From Pseudisothecium myosuroides (lineage: Eukaryota > Streptophyta > Bryopsida > Hypnales > Lembophyllaceae): 64,000 nucleotides of DNA. Below the pieces are notes generated by a model, which did no database searches, had not been told where the DNA came from, and worked only from the letters and a program-made list of their open reading frames with translations. How positions within the stretch are numbered: position 1 is the first letter of the stretch; the number at the start of each line of letters is the position of its first letter. A program made the position numbers and the translations under genes. Location of the stretch: the NCBI GenBank assembly GCA_951799445.1, contig OX637287.1, forward strand, positions 15,624,224 through 15,688,223, read 5' to 3'. Positions 34,780 to 47,517 of the stretch are shown in pieces.

Positions 34780-36721
34780 ACTGCTGGAGTACCGGTACCC
34801 TGGGCACTGACTAGACACTACGATTACTATTATTATTATATTATATATTATTATATTCGAAAATCTTTGCATATTTTCGAACACGGAAAGAATTTATTCC
34901 AGGATTCGAAGGGCATTATTATGACGTACTCCAGAGACTCACTAACTTTCTCTGAGATAATACTGTACGAGTTCCATCACGTACTCAGAGGGTGATCGTC
35001 GAGTACAACAAGAGTTACGTGAGGTCAAGTTAGCTCTGACCGGGGAAGAATAAAGAAGACTACATGATCGAGTGTGGATTATTCATTTATTCTCTGCCTG
35101 ATGCCCGATCCGTATGATGCTAAAGGTCAGGTTAAGGAGTTTTTATTAAGAAGTTCGTAATTAAATCAGCAGTAATAAACTAGCTAGTCAAAGATGGAAT
35201 AGTGCTTGTCAGTCTTTGGTCAAAGGAACCCCGGCCCCTCCTTCACTCCCGGATAGGACTGCCCTTGCATGTGTGAAGCGGGAAACGAGGGCATCTCCGC
35301 TGTCGGCACTTGCAAGCTGGTACTCACATTTCTTCTGCTCCTAATTGAATGCTTTGACTGGGAAACTCAGATGGAGAATTATTTATTTATGTTCCCAAAA
35401 GCTATATTAGCCTGCCTGGTTGTACGTGAGCGGTAATGTTAACCCCTTATTAGATCGTTGAAATGGCGGATTTCAAGCGAAATTGGCGCAGGTTCGATCA
35501 GTCACCTCAGATACATGTATACGTGTCCTAGTTTTCAGAGCGAGCTCTGCGCACTTGAACGTCACAATCTTGGCGCTCTGAAACACGATTACGACCATTA
35601 AATAATAGTGATATAGAACTCCCCAAAAGGGCCGGACTGACTGAACCGGCGTGTAACGTCACAGATGCTGACGGATCACTGAGAAAGTCAATACACGACT
35701 GTTGACTCAGGAGCGAGAAAAAAACAGTTTTTCCATACGCAAATCTGTACACGATCCTGATCGAGGAAGTTGTTCTTGTACAAACAGTTGTACAAGTTGT
35801 ACGTACAATGAACGATCGTGGATGAACCTACAGTACGTATGGAAGCTACTGTGGCTTTATTTCTACCAGTGGCTGCAGAGGAAAGTAATTAGTGCTGGTC
35901 ATCTATCATATCCTTACCAATCTGCAATCAACGATACAACTGCCAAATGAATTACGCAGCGAATGCAAAAATTGTTCAATCAGCAATGAATTAAGTGAAG
36001 AGTTTAGAAGTTCACAGATTGTGTGATTCCCGGCCATTTATACATGCACAAGGGAATCAATGCACTCTCTGAAAGGTTCAATTTGTGAGCAATTGATCTT
36101 CAAATGCTTCCCCTAAAACAGAGTGGCCAGCTTGTTGGACCGACGTACTGTATATGAGCAGTGCATGCCTTCGGACTTGACTGGCGCTGATGTTTGGTTT
36201 ACTCTTTTGATGTTAAGTTTCGTGCATGACCGCACCGAAGGTTATGGCAGATGTGGAGGGTGGGGTACACTGAACTTTAGACGGTGTTGCTGCCACCATA
36301 CCGTAGATCTAGCAGCAGCTAGCAATGATCACACTCGAAAAGCAGGTGCCCCTCTTCCATCCAAGATGCCTGGTATTCGGTCAATTATAGCAATCTGTGT
36401 CTACGTACTTCTGACGGCAGTCGATGGGGTTCAGGATTCAACTCCGATCCGATCCAGTCGGTCCAGTTGCTGGCTGGCTAGCTAGATCAATAGCTCCCTC
36501 CGGCCTACTCGCTCCTCTTGACCCAGGCAGGCGAGCTTTGATTGATTTGACTCGCCTTTTCTCTTCAATTCGTCAATGGGTAGCCAGGCATCTCAAAAGT
36601 GAACCCTGCATGCAGCCTGGGGATCTTAACTACTGCAGGCACCAGGATTTGGGCAGGATTTACAGATTATTCATACTGCGGTGAAGTGCCGGTTCCCGTG
36701 ACAGGGGATTCTTGAAGTCAT
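34780..36721. other. Higher-GC tract without a supported gene
   Basis: The longest ORFs (172 codons at 34477-34995, 120 codons at 36123-36485) show no domain. The first runs through a TAT/ATT microsatellite at 34820-34855, which argues against coding. From an ATG at 36366 a short reading frame begins with a hydrophobic stretch (IIAICVYVLLTAVDG); this is not called a gene. Confidence 0.35.
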
Positions 36722-37575
36722 GTACTCTTGTGTGGTTTCGTGATTATTTTATTACTCACTGTCGGCAATGGCTGGGAATCAGACATGGATTCTGCTGTTG
36801 CGTGCTTTTTGGAGGAGGACGACCGGCTTGCGTTCCTAGGGTAAATGAGACTGAGAATCATGCACGAAGGATCGTCAATGATTTTCTTTGGCAAAAAAAC
36901 ATCATTCAGTAGTTAGTTCATCCAATTTAGTCAATCACTGGAGGGTGAATTTTGTTGAGAGCGGTTTGAAAAGTCACTCATGGTATGCTTTGGTTTGTAA
37001 CCCCTCTTTGTAAATTGTTACCCGTCATTGGCCAACATTAAATAGTCATGGATTGTCAATTCTTTTTCTAGATCGCATTTTATTCAACTTTGTGCTTTTG
37101 GCATGGGGAGTGACAATAATTCATTATTACATAAAAATCTAGTTGGCTTCTTCCAATCCCGAAAATTTGAGTTTTGATTGCCCTTCTCATGCAAGTTGCA
37201 ACTCCAAACCCAACTTGCAAGTTGCAACTCCGAACCCAAATAAAATCAAGAACTAGAGGATTTTTTGCACCCCGTTGAACTTGGTTGTTAAAATGTATTT
37301 GATCTTTTGCTATTTGTCATGGTTTGCTTTTGTCGAAAGTCAAACACTTGACTACGAGTCAATGACTGCATTTAGTCTCAATAGGTGCATGCCTCTAAAT
37401 TTGGATTTTGGGGAAGAAAACATCAAACACACCTCGAGTCCATGGCTTTTCAAATACCTCTAGAGTCTCCCTGTTGATTGTCTGGTCCCCGCCAGGCCAC
37501 TTGTGGCTGGTGGTTTGTATTTTTTCCTTTGCAATGAAATTTCAATTCATTTGTTTCAAAAAACAAAACAAAAGA
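36722..37575 (+). pseudogene. Possible LINE remnant
   Basis: The reading ARRIVNDFLWQKN near 36860-36900 resembles the RRxxxxFLW segment downstream of LINE reverse transcriptase. The right end has a hairpin (CCAGGCCACTTGTGGCTGG) and then 'ttgcaatgaaatttcaattc' and an A-rich tail at 37557-37577, laid out like the LINE tail at 22400-22521. Stops and shifts are many, and the middle is not recognisable. Confidence 0.35.
37191..37237. repeat. 26-bp tandem duplication
   Basis: GCAAGTTGCAACTCCAAACC and GCAAGTTGCAACTCCGAACC in tandem. Confidence 0.85.
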
Positions 37576-38280
37576 TAAAACTCTAGAGTCTACTGTACTT
37601 CTGATGGTCTGTTGCAGTCTCGCAGATCGATGCAGGCATGTCCTGGAGTACTATACAGCAGCACAACTGCACACTGATTCAAAGCGTGCAGCTCTATCTG
37701 GCAATTCAAAGCGTGCAGATTTCACACCAACTGACAACCGAAGACTCGGAAACGGAAGAAGACTTCTCAGTTCTCAAGGCAAAAAGAAACAATCATCAAA
37801 CCAAACCAAACTCCCTGTCTTTAATTTTCATTTTTTCTGTTGATTTAATTCAAAAAGCGACAAAATTCAACTTTGTTCCGAGCTGCACGTTTACGGTAGT
37901 GGAAGAAGAATTCCAGTAAGAACATATATAATACTACTAAGAGTAGATCCCAGGAATCGTGATAACAGTCGTCCGAACATCCTATCTTTGCTTGTTTGGG
38001 AAGTCATGAGTTTATCACCATTTGAACTGGATACCACATGGATGCTCTTTACATTGAATGTCTCTAGTTAGTCTTGCAAGGTTGTGTGAACTTGTGACTG
38101 ACTTGCAGAGACGACAAAAATCAATGGAATACTGAACATTGGTTTTGGGTTGTATTTTATCTTCTTTTCTTGCCATTTTTACTCTTTGTCAAATGAGGAA
38201 AATTAATTGTACACAGGCGAAGATTACAACAAAATAATAGCCAAAATATGGTCCAGAGGGCAAGTGAGAAAAAGAAAAAA
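37576..38280. other. Intergenic DNA
   Basis: A pair of 79- and 93-codon ORFs overlap in different frames; neither is recognisable. Confidence 0.4.
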
Positions 38281-38453
38281 ATGGATATTTCGTTAAAATG
38301 GCAATATTCCATAAACTTAGCACTTTCAGGTTTAGACCATGTGGTGTGAAATGCAAACCGGTCTTAGATTTTAGACCATGTGGTCTAAAATCTATACCAG
38401 TCCTAGAAAATGAATGGAAAAATGGTGGAAGAATATCATTTTAAGAAAATATG
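38281..38453. mobile_element. Family C MITE
   Basis: Left end ATGGATATTTCGTTAAAATG, decayed inverted right end. The core repeats 'ttagaccatgtggtStRaaa' and 'accRgtcctaga' or 'accggtcttaga', the same unit that forms the array at 19690-19870. Confidence 0.65.
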
Positions 38454-39713
38454 GGTTAAAAGAAAAACTCTTTCTTGTAGTTGAATTTGAATGTTCAGTT
38501 TATGTCAAAAAATAAATTAACAAAATAAATTATTGAATCATTATTCTCAAAATGGCACTTGGAAAATGTCTTGGCATAAAATATATGACAAGAAATAGTA
38601 CGGATCTTTTTGCAATCACCCATTACCAATGTCTTTGTAACAAAAATTACCAATGTGAGTCAATCCAATTTTTATTGCATCTAGTATAGAAAAAAAATGG
38701 AGTTTTTTGTCTTGCATAATTAAAACCCAATTCTTACACAATCCCAACCAAGCATACCAAAATTCAATTTTGAAAAAGAAAAATTCCATTTTTGGTGAAT
38801 TTTTGAAGTCAATTTTCATGGTTTTACATAATATTTTATCGTAAACAATTGGTGATAAAAATTTGAATTTGATTGCACAAATATGTAGGAAACATCCATA
38901 TACACAACTTTCATATTAAGAATCACCCCATTAAGTAACAAAAATATAAGCTCCCAGTAAGGGCTCAATATGAAGCGTCATATGACCAAACTTTGTGAAA
39001 TAGATATCCCTATATTTTAACTAGATTTTGTCAAAGTCATTAGACCATCAAGCTCAAATATACAAAATTAGTTACCTTGTGAGCGGGCTTGTGAGGGAAA
39101 AATAGAAAATCTAATTAAAATAAAGAAAAATCTATTTTTATAACATTTGGACATTGTCACCTCAATATTGAATCTCTATAGAAGGAATTATAAAACTTTT
39201 TTGGAGATGCTTGCAAAGGAAAAGATGTGCATATGGATGTTCCCTACATATATCCACAGTTCAACTTAAAAAATTCATCACCAATTGTTTTCAATAAAAT
39301 ATTATGTAAAATCATGAAAATAGACTTCAAAACTTCATCAAAAATGAAATTTTGCTTTTTTGAAGCTAAAATTTGATACGCTTGGTTGGAATTGAATAAA
39401 GATGCAATAATAATTATGCTTACAAAAATATGACAATTATACTACACATTGTAAAAAAAATGGAATGCCTCAAATAGGCAATTTGTAAATGAAATAGACC
39501 TTACTGTACATCCATAGTCTAATGATATGGATGATACTATGGTTAAATTGCCAATTTGTTTATAGTCTAATGATATGCCTTTTGTGTATTGTTCAAATTG
39601 AGTGCAATGAGTCCTAATTCTTAAATAACAAGAATACATAAAATAAAATGTTGACTTTCCTCTTTTAAGTAGGGTATAGCTCAATTGTATTTAGAACATT
39701 GATTGTTATAACT
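38454..39713. other. AT-rich DNA with a family A right end
   Basis: GATCTTTTTGCAATCACCC at 38603-38621 looks like a family A right end without a traceable body. 38760-38880 and 39240-39330 share mirrored phrases ('ttttacataatattttatYgtaaacaattggtgat' in both orientations), so a diverged inverted repeat of about 500 bp span is present. No gene. Confidence 0.4.
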
Positions 39714-41396
39714 GGGTCATTGCAAGAAAGACCGTTCAGAAAGCGTAGCGTTTTTCACAGTACTCATTTTTTTCTTTTGGGAGGGTTTTATAATTAGAAA
39801 ATCTATTTTTCAAAAATGTGAAAAATATGTTTAATGTATACACCTTTAAGAAGAAGGTACCCTAGGGAAAAAAAAGCATAGAAAACTTCTCTAAATAGGA
39901 GAACTAGAAAAGTACAAAATCTCAAGAAAATGGATATTTGCACTGTAATTTCACATTTTAATTTGTAAAAAATAAAAAATAAAAAATAAAAAAATAAAAA
40001 TTGACCATTTAGAAATAGTTCATAGTGATGAGATTTCACCAAAATATTGATCTTAGAACCATCTTCATTGTTCAAAAATTGCGCGCAATGGGAGTGTTGT
40101 TTGCACTCTTAACCCCTAAAGGACCGAGACCTTTTTTTTGCCAAAAAACACTGAAAACTGCCATTTCTATAGCAAACAGTAAAAAAAATTGAAAAATGTT
40201 TTTTTTGCACATCTAACCGTAGGATCTTACACCTAACTAGTATGAGAATGTGTGGAAAAAAATTCAGAATTTTTGACCTCTCAGATTGCAAGATATCTGC
40301 GTTTAAAGTGGAAAAAACAAGTATTTCAGCACATTGTGGGACTTGATTTTTTGACTTTGAACATTTTTAACTTAAAGTTTTTGCACTACAGAGTTTTGAG
40401 CTTTAAATCTTTACAGTGGAGAATTGAGTTGAGAGTTTAGGGGGGAAAAAAATTATTCAAAAAAACTTAATTATCAATCCTAAAAAAATTGTTAAGTAGA
40501 AGTAGGTACGAGATAGAAGGAAAATCTAAAATATTCATATATTTTAGATGGAATTAAAATACACTAATCCCAATGGTAAGATTGTTCTAACAAGTAAACT
40601 AAACCACGAGAATTTTTTTTTTTTTGAAAAATTGCAAAAATAGCATTTAGAAATGAATCCTACAAGTTATTTTTTTCAAGAAGATGCTCTAACTGCCCGA
40701 AAAACAAGAATGTCCATAACTTTCTCATAACAAATCCAAATGAAATGAATAAACTCTTTCCAGATAGAAAAAAATATAATCTATGAGAAAAAAATATTTT
40801 AAAAAAAATAATGAAAATTTTGCCAATTTTTTTTTGCTGCCCGGGCTGCCCGCCGTCCCCTATTTTGAGCTTATTTGGTCATAACTATTGTTCCTGGGCA
40901 CCGATTGTGAAAAAAAATTATATTCCCACAAAGCTAATCAGCTGTTCAAGCTCCAGAAAAAGTTTCAAAAAATCAGGAGAAAATTTCAGCCCGTAGGTAC
41001 CTGCCCGAAAACGCATTTGTCCCCCGAAGGGACAACGGTCCTTTAGGGGTTAAGGAAGACACAAAATAATATATTTTTAGACTTCCTTTGGTATGGATTA
41101 TGCTTTTCTACTATGCTAATAGACCATGAAAATTTCAGCTCCAGATCATTAAATTTGGGGACTCCTAATAGTAAACCCCCCTAAACCTTACATTGTGACA
41201 AATTAACAAAAATGATTTTTAAATATAATTTATTTTTTTAATTTCTAAAAATAAGGGATCTGATTAACATCAAGTTAGGTATCTCCAATAAAAATTTCAT
41301 GTTCATTGGACTTTTGCTTCAAAAGTTATAGCGAATGACAAGAGAGTCACTCAATCCATGACTAGTAAATAGGACCGGTCTTTCTTGCAATGACCC
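39714..41396. mobile_element. Family A element, copy 3, interrupted by a family B element
   Basis: Perfect 20-bp inverted ends (GGGTCATTGCAAGAAAGACC and its inverse) with AACT directly outside both (39710-39713, 41397-41400). Within it, a TTAA-flanked family B element occupies 40113-41049. Removing that leaves about 740 bp, the same size as copies 1 and 2. So family B inserted after family A here. Confidence 0.85.
40113..41049. mobile_element. Family B element (piggyBac-like), intact ends
   Basis: TTAA at 40109-40112 and 41050-41053 flanks inverted ends CCCCTAAAGGACCG. It is 937 bp, non-coding, and alike to 44992-45886 and 55652-56576. Precise TTAA duplication and ends starting CCC are the signature of piggyBac transposons. 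The match in superfamily is inferred from ends only. Confidence 0.75.
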
Positions 41397-41614
41397 AACT
41401 ATTTGGTGGTTAGTATGTTGTGAAGCAATGAAATGAAAAAAATCTAAATGAATTTTCAAACTTTGAATTATAATTTTTCAATGAATGTATAAATTTTGAA
41501 TTTTTTATATTTTCATTTGTCTACAAGTGAAATATAATTTCTATTTGTAATCTTTAACTTTATCTATCATTCTATTTCACCAGCACCATAATACATGATC
41601 AACTCATTCTAAAG

Positions 41615-41942
41615 ATGGAAAATTTTGTTAATACGGCGGTATTCCATACGCCATTTTGCCATTCATTTCTTTCTTTCATCATCAGTTTCGTTAAATTGAC
41701 ATATTTCCATATTTCTAAATTGACATATTTCGTTAAATTATCATATTTCCATATTTGATACTTTTACATTTAGACCATGCGTTCTAAAATGTATATCAGT
41801 CCTAGACTTTAGAGCTTTGTGCAGTTGAACTACAATTTTTGGTGCCCCGAATTGTGCTAATATAACGAAATTGTTCATTTTCAATTTTCATTTTCCCCTT
41901 CTGCACCATTTTAATGGAATACTGCCATTTTAAGGAAATGTT
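41615..41942. mobile_element. Family C MITE, enlarged or nested
   Basis: Starts ATGGAAAATTTTGTTAATAC and ends with inverted GGAATACTGCCATTTTAAGG. It contains an extra direct duplication of 'ttcgttaaattgacatatttccatatttc' near 41685-41755 and a second inverted end near 41855-41885. Confidence 0.5.
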
Positions 41943-42876
41943 GGTTTTAGGGTCACTCTCATGTTTGGATTGTATAACTTACATCGTGTGTCTTCATTAT
42001 CTAAAGTTTTAGAATTGTTTTTTGGTCCTTGAAAACAATATGTGACTAAGGTAGGCACACCCATTCCCGTCCCTTTAAGAATTCCTCCCTCGTGTACTAG
42101 TGGTGCACATTTTCTTTCTAGAATGCAGACCATTGGTACATGAGGATGGAGTTGGGTGCTCGGTGGGAATGGGTGCGTCTACCTTATATGTGTTGCATTT
42201 TAGGTCGGTGGTGACTAAGCTTATTATGGGTGCACATGACCTTAAAGTTCAATTTAGCTAGAGTTCAATTTTTAATACTCAGTTTATTTTCATCTGCACT
42301 AATTATAGGAAGAGGCTTGGAATAGAACACACTGACTGTTCTGCAAGTGAGGGTTTCACACACTGTATTCTGATACCCAACTGCTTATCACCAATAATTA
42401 ATTAATACTATTTTTTTTAAATTAATGCTATTGTTATCCTACTGCAGTAGAAACTGGGCTATTTTAGTGGTCAACGAAGGTTATTTGGTCAAAGACATAA
42501 GCATTTTGGATGTTTCTTCGACAAAAACCGGATGGCGTGCAGAGATTCAATCCCCAGAATCTTTGCTCGGCATGATACGTAAGGTAGTCTGCTCTTTAAT
42601 CGACCACTTTAGAGCTGATTGCCTTTGGGGGGAAGCTAAACTACTTGAAACAATTTTCAGTAAATTTTAGTAGGAAGAAAAATGGAATTGCCATCTATGC
42701 AAGTTGTTTCATATTTTTTGGACCTTCGTGGAATTAGTTACAAATTTTTGAAGTTGAAATGAAGTGGTCACTACAGACGACCACCTCCTAAAATGTACAC
42801 TGTTGGTACATTGATGAAAGCAAAATGTATGCATGTGTCATGATCGCTTTTAGAGCATGGGCGCTTTTAGAGCATA

Positions 42877-43035
42877 CCCTATGTGAAGGTTAGATTTGGC
42901 AGAAATTAAGTCATTTTTGAAAAAAAGTGACATGTGTCATCATGTGAATGTTCTGAAGTGACATGGACCCCTGAGAATCTGATGTGGAAATATCAGATCC
43001 GGCACTTGACTGCCGGATCAGACCTTCACATACGG
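42877..43035. mobile_element. Family D MITE, copy 2
   Basis: CCCTATGTGAAGGTTAGATT and inverted CCGTATGTGAAGGTCTGATC, with TA at 42875-42876 and 43036-43037. Same layout and inner phrases ('ggcagaaatta', 'tcatttttg', 'gtggacccc' or 'catggacccc') as copy 1. Confidence 0.8.
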
Positions 43036-43037
43036 TA

Positions 43038-44987
43038 CTAGCTTAACTTATTTTAACCCTTCTAGGAAACAACCAATGATACCATAATCAATCTCAATTT
43101 CCATCATTGTATAAGCTTTAGTCATCTTACTTTATTTTTCAAAGATGAAATCACATGTCTTTTATATTTTTTTTAAATAATTCAGATGTTTTGGCGAAGA
43201 ATTTAATTTATCATGAATTTTTGAAGGAAAAAAAAAAAGAATTCATAATAACTATTGTTTTACTAAGTTATTGAGTATGCTTAAATTTTTTGAAAATTTC
43301 ATCATGTGTATATATTATAGAGTGCAATGTAAACCATATTCTTCCATCATTCTATAATCATAGCATAAAAACTTTACCGTGGTTTAAGATCCAAAGTTCA
43401 AATTGAAATAAAACGTTCAATTTACTGAAAATTTCAGAATTTCAAAACCAGACTTGATTGTCTTCAAAAAATGGTCATTTGTACGAGAAATACGGTAGTA
43501 GCACCTGAAATTTACCAAAGGTATTGAAAAGTCATCTTTTGTAATGCATTCCTTTGGCATTTTCTTATAATGAGAAGTCAAGAATATATTATTGACAAAA
43601 TAACAAGATTCTAAAGACTCAAACTAAATTAGATGAAAAATTGCACTTCTTCATCTAACATTGTTCCTTTGAAATCATGTAAGTTCAACTTGTGACACCG
43701 TAGGTTGCTAAGGGTACATCTTTCAAGAGTTGCAGTGAATTGTATGTATGACATAATATTTGACTAGTAAAATACAAATTATGTACCAGATTTTTACAAC
43801 ACATGTACCATTGGCATAAAAATTTGAACAATTAGCAACTTTCATTTGGATGTCATTTTTAGCATATGAATTATATTAAGGTTGACTAGTCAAATACTTG
43901 CTTTAATCTTGTTTCGCTGATCAATGGAATTGGTCCAAGTGTTTAAAAATAAATAAAAATACTTGATTTAATACTATACATAAAAGGGAGAAAATTAATA
44001 TTGTATGTAGGATTGGAGTTTTCTATGCTTCTATGAGGGGACATTGTTGAGATTAACCCTTAAAAGACATTTCATATCAAACTTCATTAGATTTCTACAT
44101 TAGAAGGCGCATTTCAAAATTTTGATATTTTTCACATATAGTATTATATGTCTAAAATTTAATCTCGTTTTCTTTAGAGTTAAATTATCAAATTGAATTT
44201 TATTTTATTTTTTACAAGAAATTCTTTGTAAAAAACTATAGTAAATATAAAATGCTTTAAATAACATGAAATTTTAAAAAATTAGAAATAATAGTAACAA
44301 GCATCATGGTATAATCAATATATTCCATGAGCTCACATCAAGAGAATTTCAATAGAAAAGTTCAAAAGTGGTGTATTTTTGAGCTTTCAAGATGCTATCT
44401 TCAAAGTGCCAAAAGATATTACAATTTTGTCAATTTTGAAAAAATAAAACAAAATAAAAAGTAGATTATTGAAATTGTATTTTCTTAGTTAAGCTTAAAT
44501 TTTTTTAAAATAAAGAACTATGTAAAAATCTAGGTTTTGACTTTCAAAATGCATGTGGGGCTTGCAATGTCCTTTAAAGATTGAAATGAGAATAATATGC
44601 TAACATATTGACTCTCTTTATTGAAGGATTGTCAAATGTCTTAAACTCTTGGATATTTGTATTAATCTAATTTGTATAGAAATTACAAGATTTTATTAAA
44701 TAATAAAATTGGAATTATGAAGGATCTATGAGTCTTTCAACAATTTCAAATTCAAGTTCCATTAGAACTTGCGACTTTGTAAATTAGAACTTGCAATTGA
44801 AAATTTGGGTAGGTTTCTACAAAGTCGATTTTGGTCACATGTTTGCAAAATTATGACACAAGGTGTGAACATGTACAATTGTACCCCACTGTACATAAAG
44901 CTTTGTAATTAACACCATTCCTTGCAACCCCAAAATATATTTTGCTTGAAAGCTACAAATTTGTAGCTCAAAGAGGTTGTCAATGTT
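43038..44987. other. AT-rich intergenic DNA
   Basis: Nothing recognised beyond a lone family-B-like start (TTAACCCTTAAAAGACATTT) at 44056. Confidence 0.4.
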
Positions 44988-44991
44988 TTAA

Positions 44992-45886
44992 CCCCTAAAG
45001 TCCCAAGGCCTCATTTCCATCAAAAACCACTCAAAATTGCCATTTCTAAAAATAATAAAAATTGTATTTTTTTGCATATCTAATTATAGGATCTTTTGCT
45101 AGACTAGTGTATAAATGTGTAGAAAAAATTTCAGAAACCTAAACCATGTAGATTACAAGATATTTGCATTTAAAGTGAAGAATAATTTTTTTTTTTGCAC
45201 CTTACTTTACTACATTTTTGGGCTTTGATTCATCTTAATTTAAAATTTTTGCACCAGTGGTTTTGAATTTCTAATTTTTTATGTTGAAGAATTGCATTGA
45301 GAATCCAAGATTTTCTTTTTTAAAACACATTTAATTTTCATTCATTAAAAAATTATTGAATAGAAACATGTTCAAGATTGGAAAAAAAAATTAAATCATT
45401 AATAGATCTAAGATAAAATTGGAACACACTAATCTCAACACTAAGATTGTTCTAGCAAAGAGATTTTAACCTTGTGAATTTTTTTATTTTAATTGTGAAA
45501 ATTGAGTTCAAGAATGAATCCTACAAATTATTGTTTTAAGAAGATGCTCTAATTGCTTGAAAAATAAGATTATTCATGATTTTTGCATAGCATATCCCAA
45601 TGGAATGATTCAAAACTTTCTATGTACATAAAATTACAATCTATGAAAACCGTATTTTAAAAAAATAAAATTTGGGGGAGAATTATGCTTGTCAAATCTA
45701 AAAAAAGGCTTTTTGTGCCATAACTTTTGCTCTTGGGCATAGATTGAAATAAAATCATATTTTTAGAAAGCTAATGCATTTTTCTATATGCACAAAAAAT
45801 TTCAAAAAATCATGACAAATATTAAAACTATAGGAGCCTGCCCAAAATCCATTTTGCCCCCTGAGGAGACATTGCAACTTTAGGGA
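44992..45886. mobile_element. Family B element, copy 2
   Basis: TTAA at 44988-44991 on the left; on the right CTTTAGGGA is followed by TTAT (45887-45890), probably a mutated TTAA. Ends CCCCTAAAGTCCC and inverted TCCCTAAAGTTGC. The body follows 40113-41049 in order. Confidence 0.7.
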
Positions 45887-45890
45887 TTAT

Positions 45891-47329
45891 TAAAGATGAA
45901 TTGTCAGCTTAGTGTTGACCTAACCTTTTTTCAAACATTGGGTTTTCAATGAGTATTATGCTTGACCACGTGATTCCAAAGTAATGGGATTTTGTGTTGA
46001 GACTCCAAAAACTTACATTTGATGTCGTTTGCTGATGAATTCTAAAATAAGATATAATAGTATAGGTATCAATATTGATGTTCCAAGCCCCTTGTAAGTG
46101 AATTGCATATTTCATTTTGTAATTGATGCTTTAGAAAAATTTATTCATTAACTCATGTCTACTATTTAAATTTTATTATATATAATGTATAAAAGACATA
46201 ATTTTTCTACTATGATGTTATATGATTATTTCTACTACAATTTTTGATCATTTAAGCTTTCATCCATCCTTACAAGTTTCAAGTCAAGTGTTTTCAAGCT
46301 ATGGTGTTGTAAATCATGTTGCTACAAAGTTGGAGTTGTGTCAATTTTTTCAACTTTTATGATTTTAAACTTTTGCACCAATCAGTTAATCAACATATTT
46401 TTTAAAGAATTTAGAATGCCTATTTATACAATCACCTTATTTTTCATTGTCTAAATACATTTTTGGCATTTCATACAATTTCTAATACAATGAATGTACT
46501 AAGTTTATAATGATTAAGGTGCATTATATTAAATTTGAATTTTTTTTTAGTGTTTAAAAGACAACAATAAGACAATGAAATTCTTTATCATTGACTCCTA
46601 AAAAGTATAAAAATAATTCAAATGTATTTTTAATAAAAGATCTTAGAACTCCTTTGCTTGGTTTGATTTGAAATTTTGGAATAAAAAATCATTTTGGATA
46701 ATATAATTTCTTGGAAAAATTATGAATGACATTGTTGATTTGTTGTTTTTACATTTTACTGTGCAATCACTTCACTTATTGGTCAAACTTGCTCATAGCT
46801 TAAAAAATTGCTCATAGCAAACTTCTACATAGTTAGAAATAGATCAAACACAAATAGGACAAAATGTTACATATAGCTTTGTCAATAAAACTATTTTTTT
46901 GAAATTTTTAAATCAAGAATACTTAGTCAACATGGAATTTTGGTTTGCATAAAAAAGAGGAACTGCAATATAAAAGCTTGGAATCATTCCATTAATTGAA
47001 ATCAACTTGTGATAGTGAGATATCATTAATTTAAGACTAGTATTACTTGACATTCAAAATTGTAGTTGAACTCCAAATTGGGTTTGTAATATACCATTGC
47101 AAAGATATTGTTGGAAGCTTCCCAATGGTGTATCATATTTTACGCCCAATATGGATAAAACATCCGCTTCGAAAACTCTACCAAATAATTGACAGCACCA
47201 CATTGTGAGAATTAACACATTTGAAATTACTTTTGACAACAAGGCATTCCTACATTCCTACTCCCTCACTTGTTTTCCCTACTCAAATAGAATTGTTTCC
47301 CCCTACTCTAATAGCACTTATTTGTAAGG
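45891..47329. other. AT-rich DNA upstream of ALG5
   Basis: No gene. The sequence becomes GC-richer from about 47330, marking the ALG5 promoter or leader region; no TATA box could be chosen. Confidence 0.4.
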
Positions 47330-47517
47330 TTGGACTCCGATCTCGGAATCGAGGAGCACAGAGGAGGACGAAGAAGTTTGGACGAGGAAAAATCATTCGT
47401 CGAAGGACGGACGAAGTCAGAACGAGAGAACAGAGCACGCTTCAGTTCTGGCTATGGCGGCTTTTGGCGACGTGAGCTCACGTTGAGCGTTGCTTTGTTT
47501 CTCGTCCGCCTGCGGCC

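Noticed and set aside
34477..34995. 172-codon ORF on the plus strand
   Set aside because: Runs through a TAT/ATT microsatellite that gives a tyrosine-isoleucine tract; no domain found.
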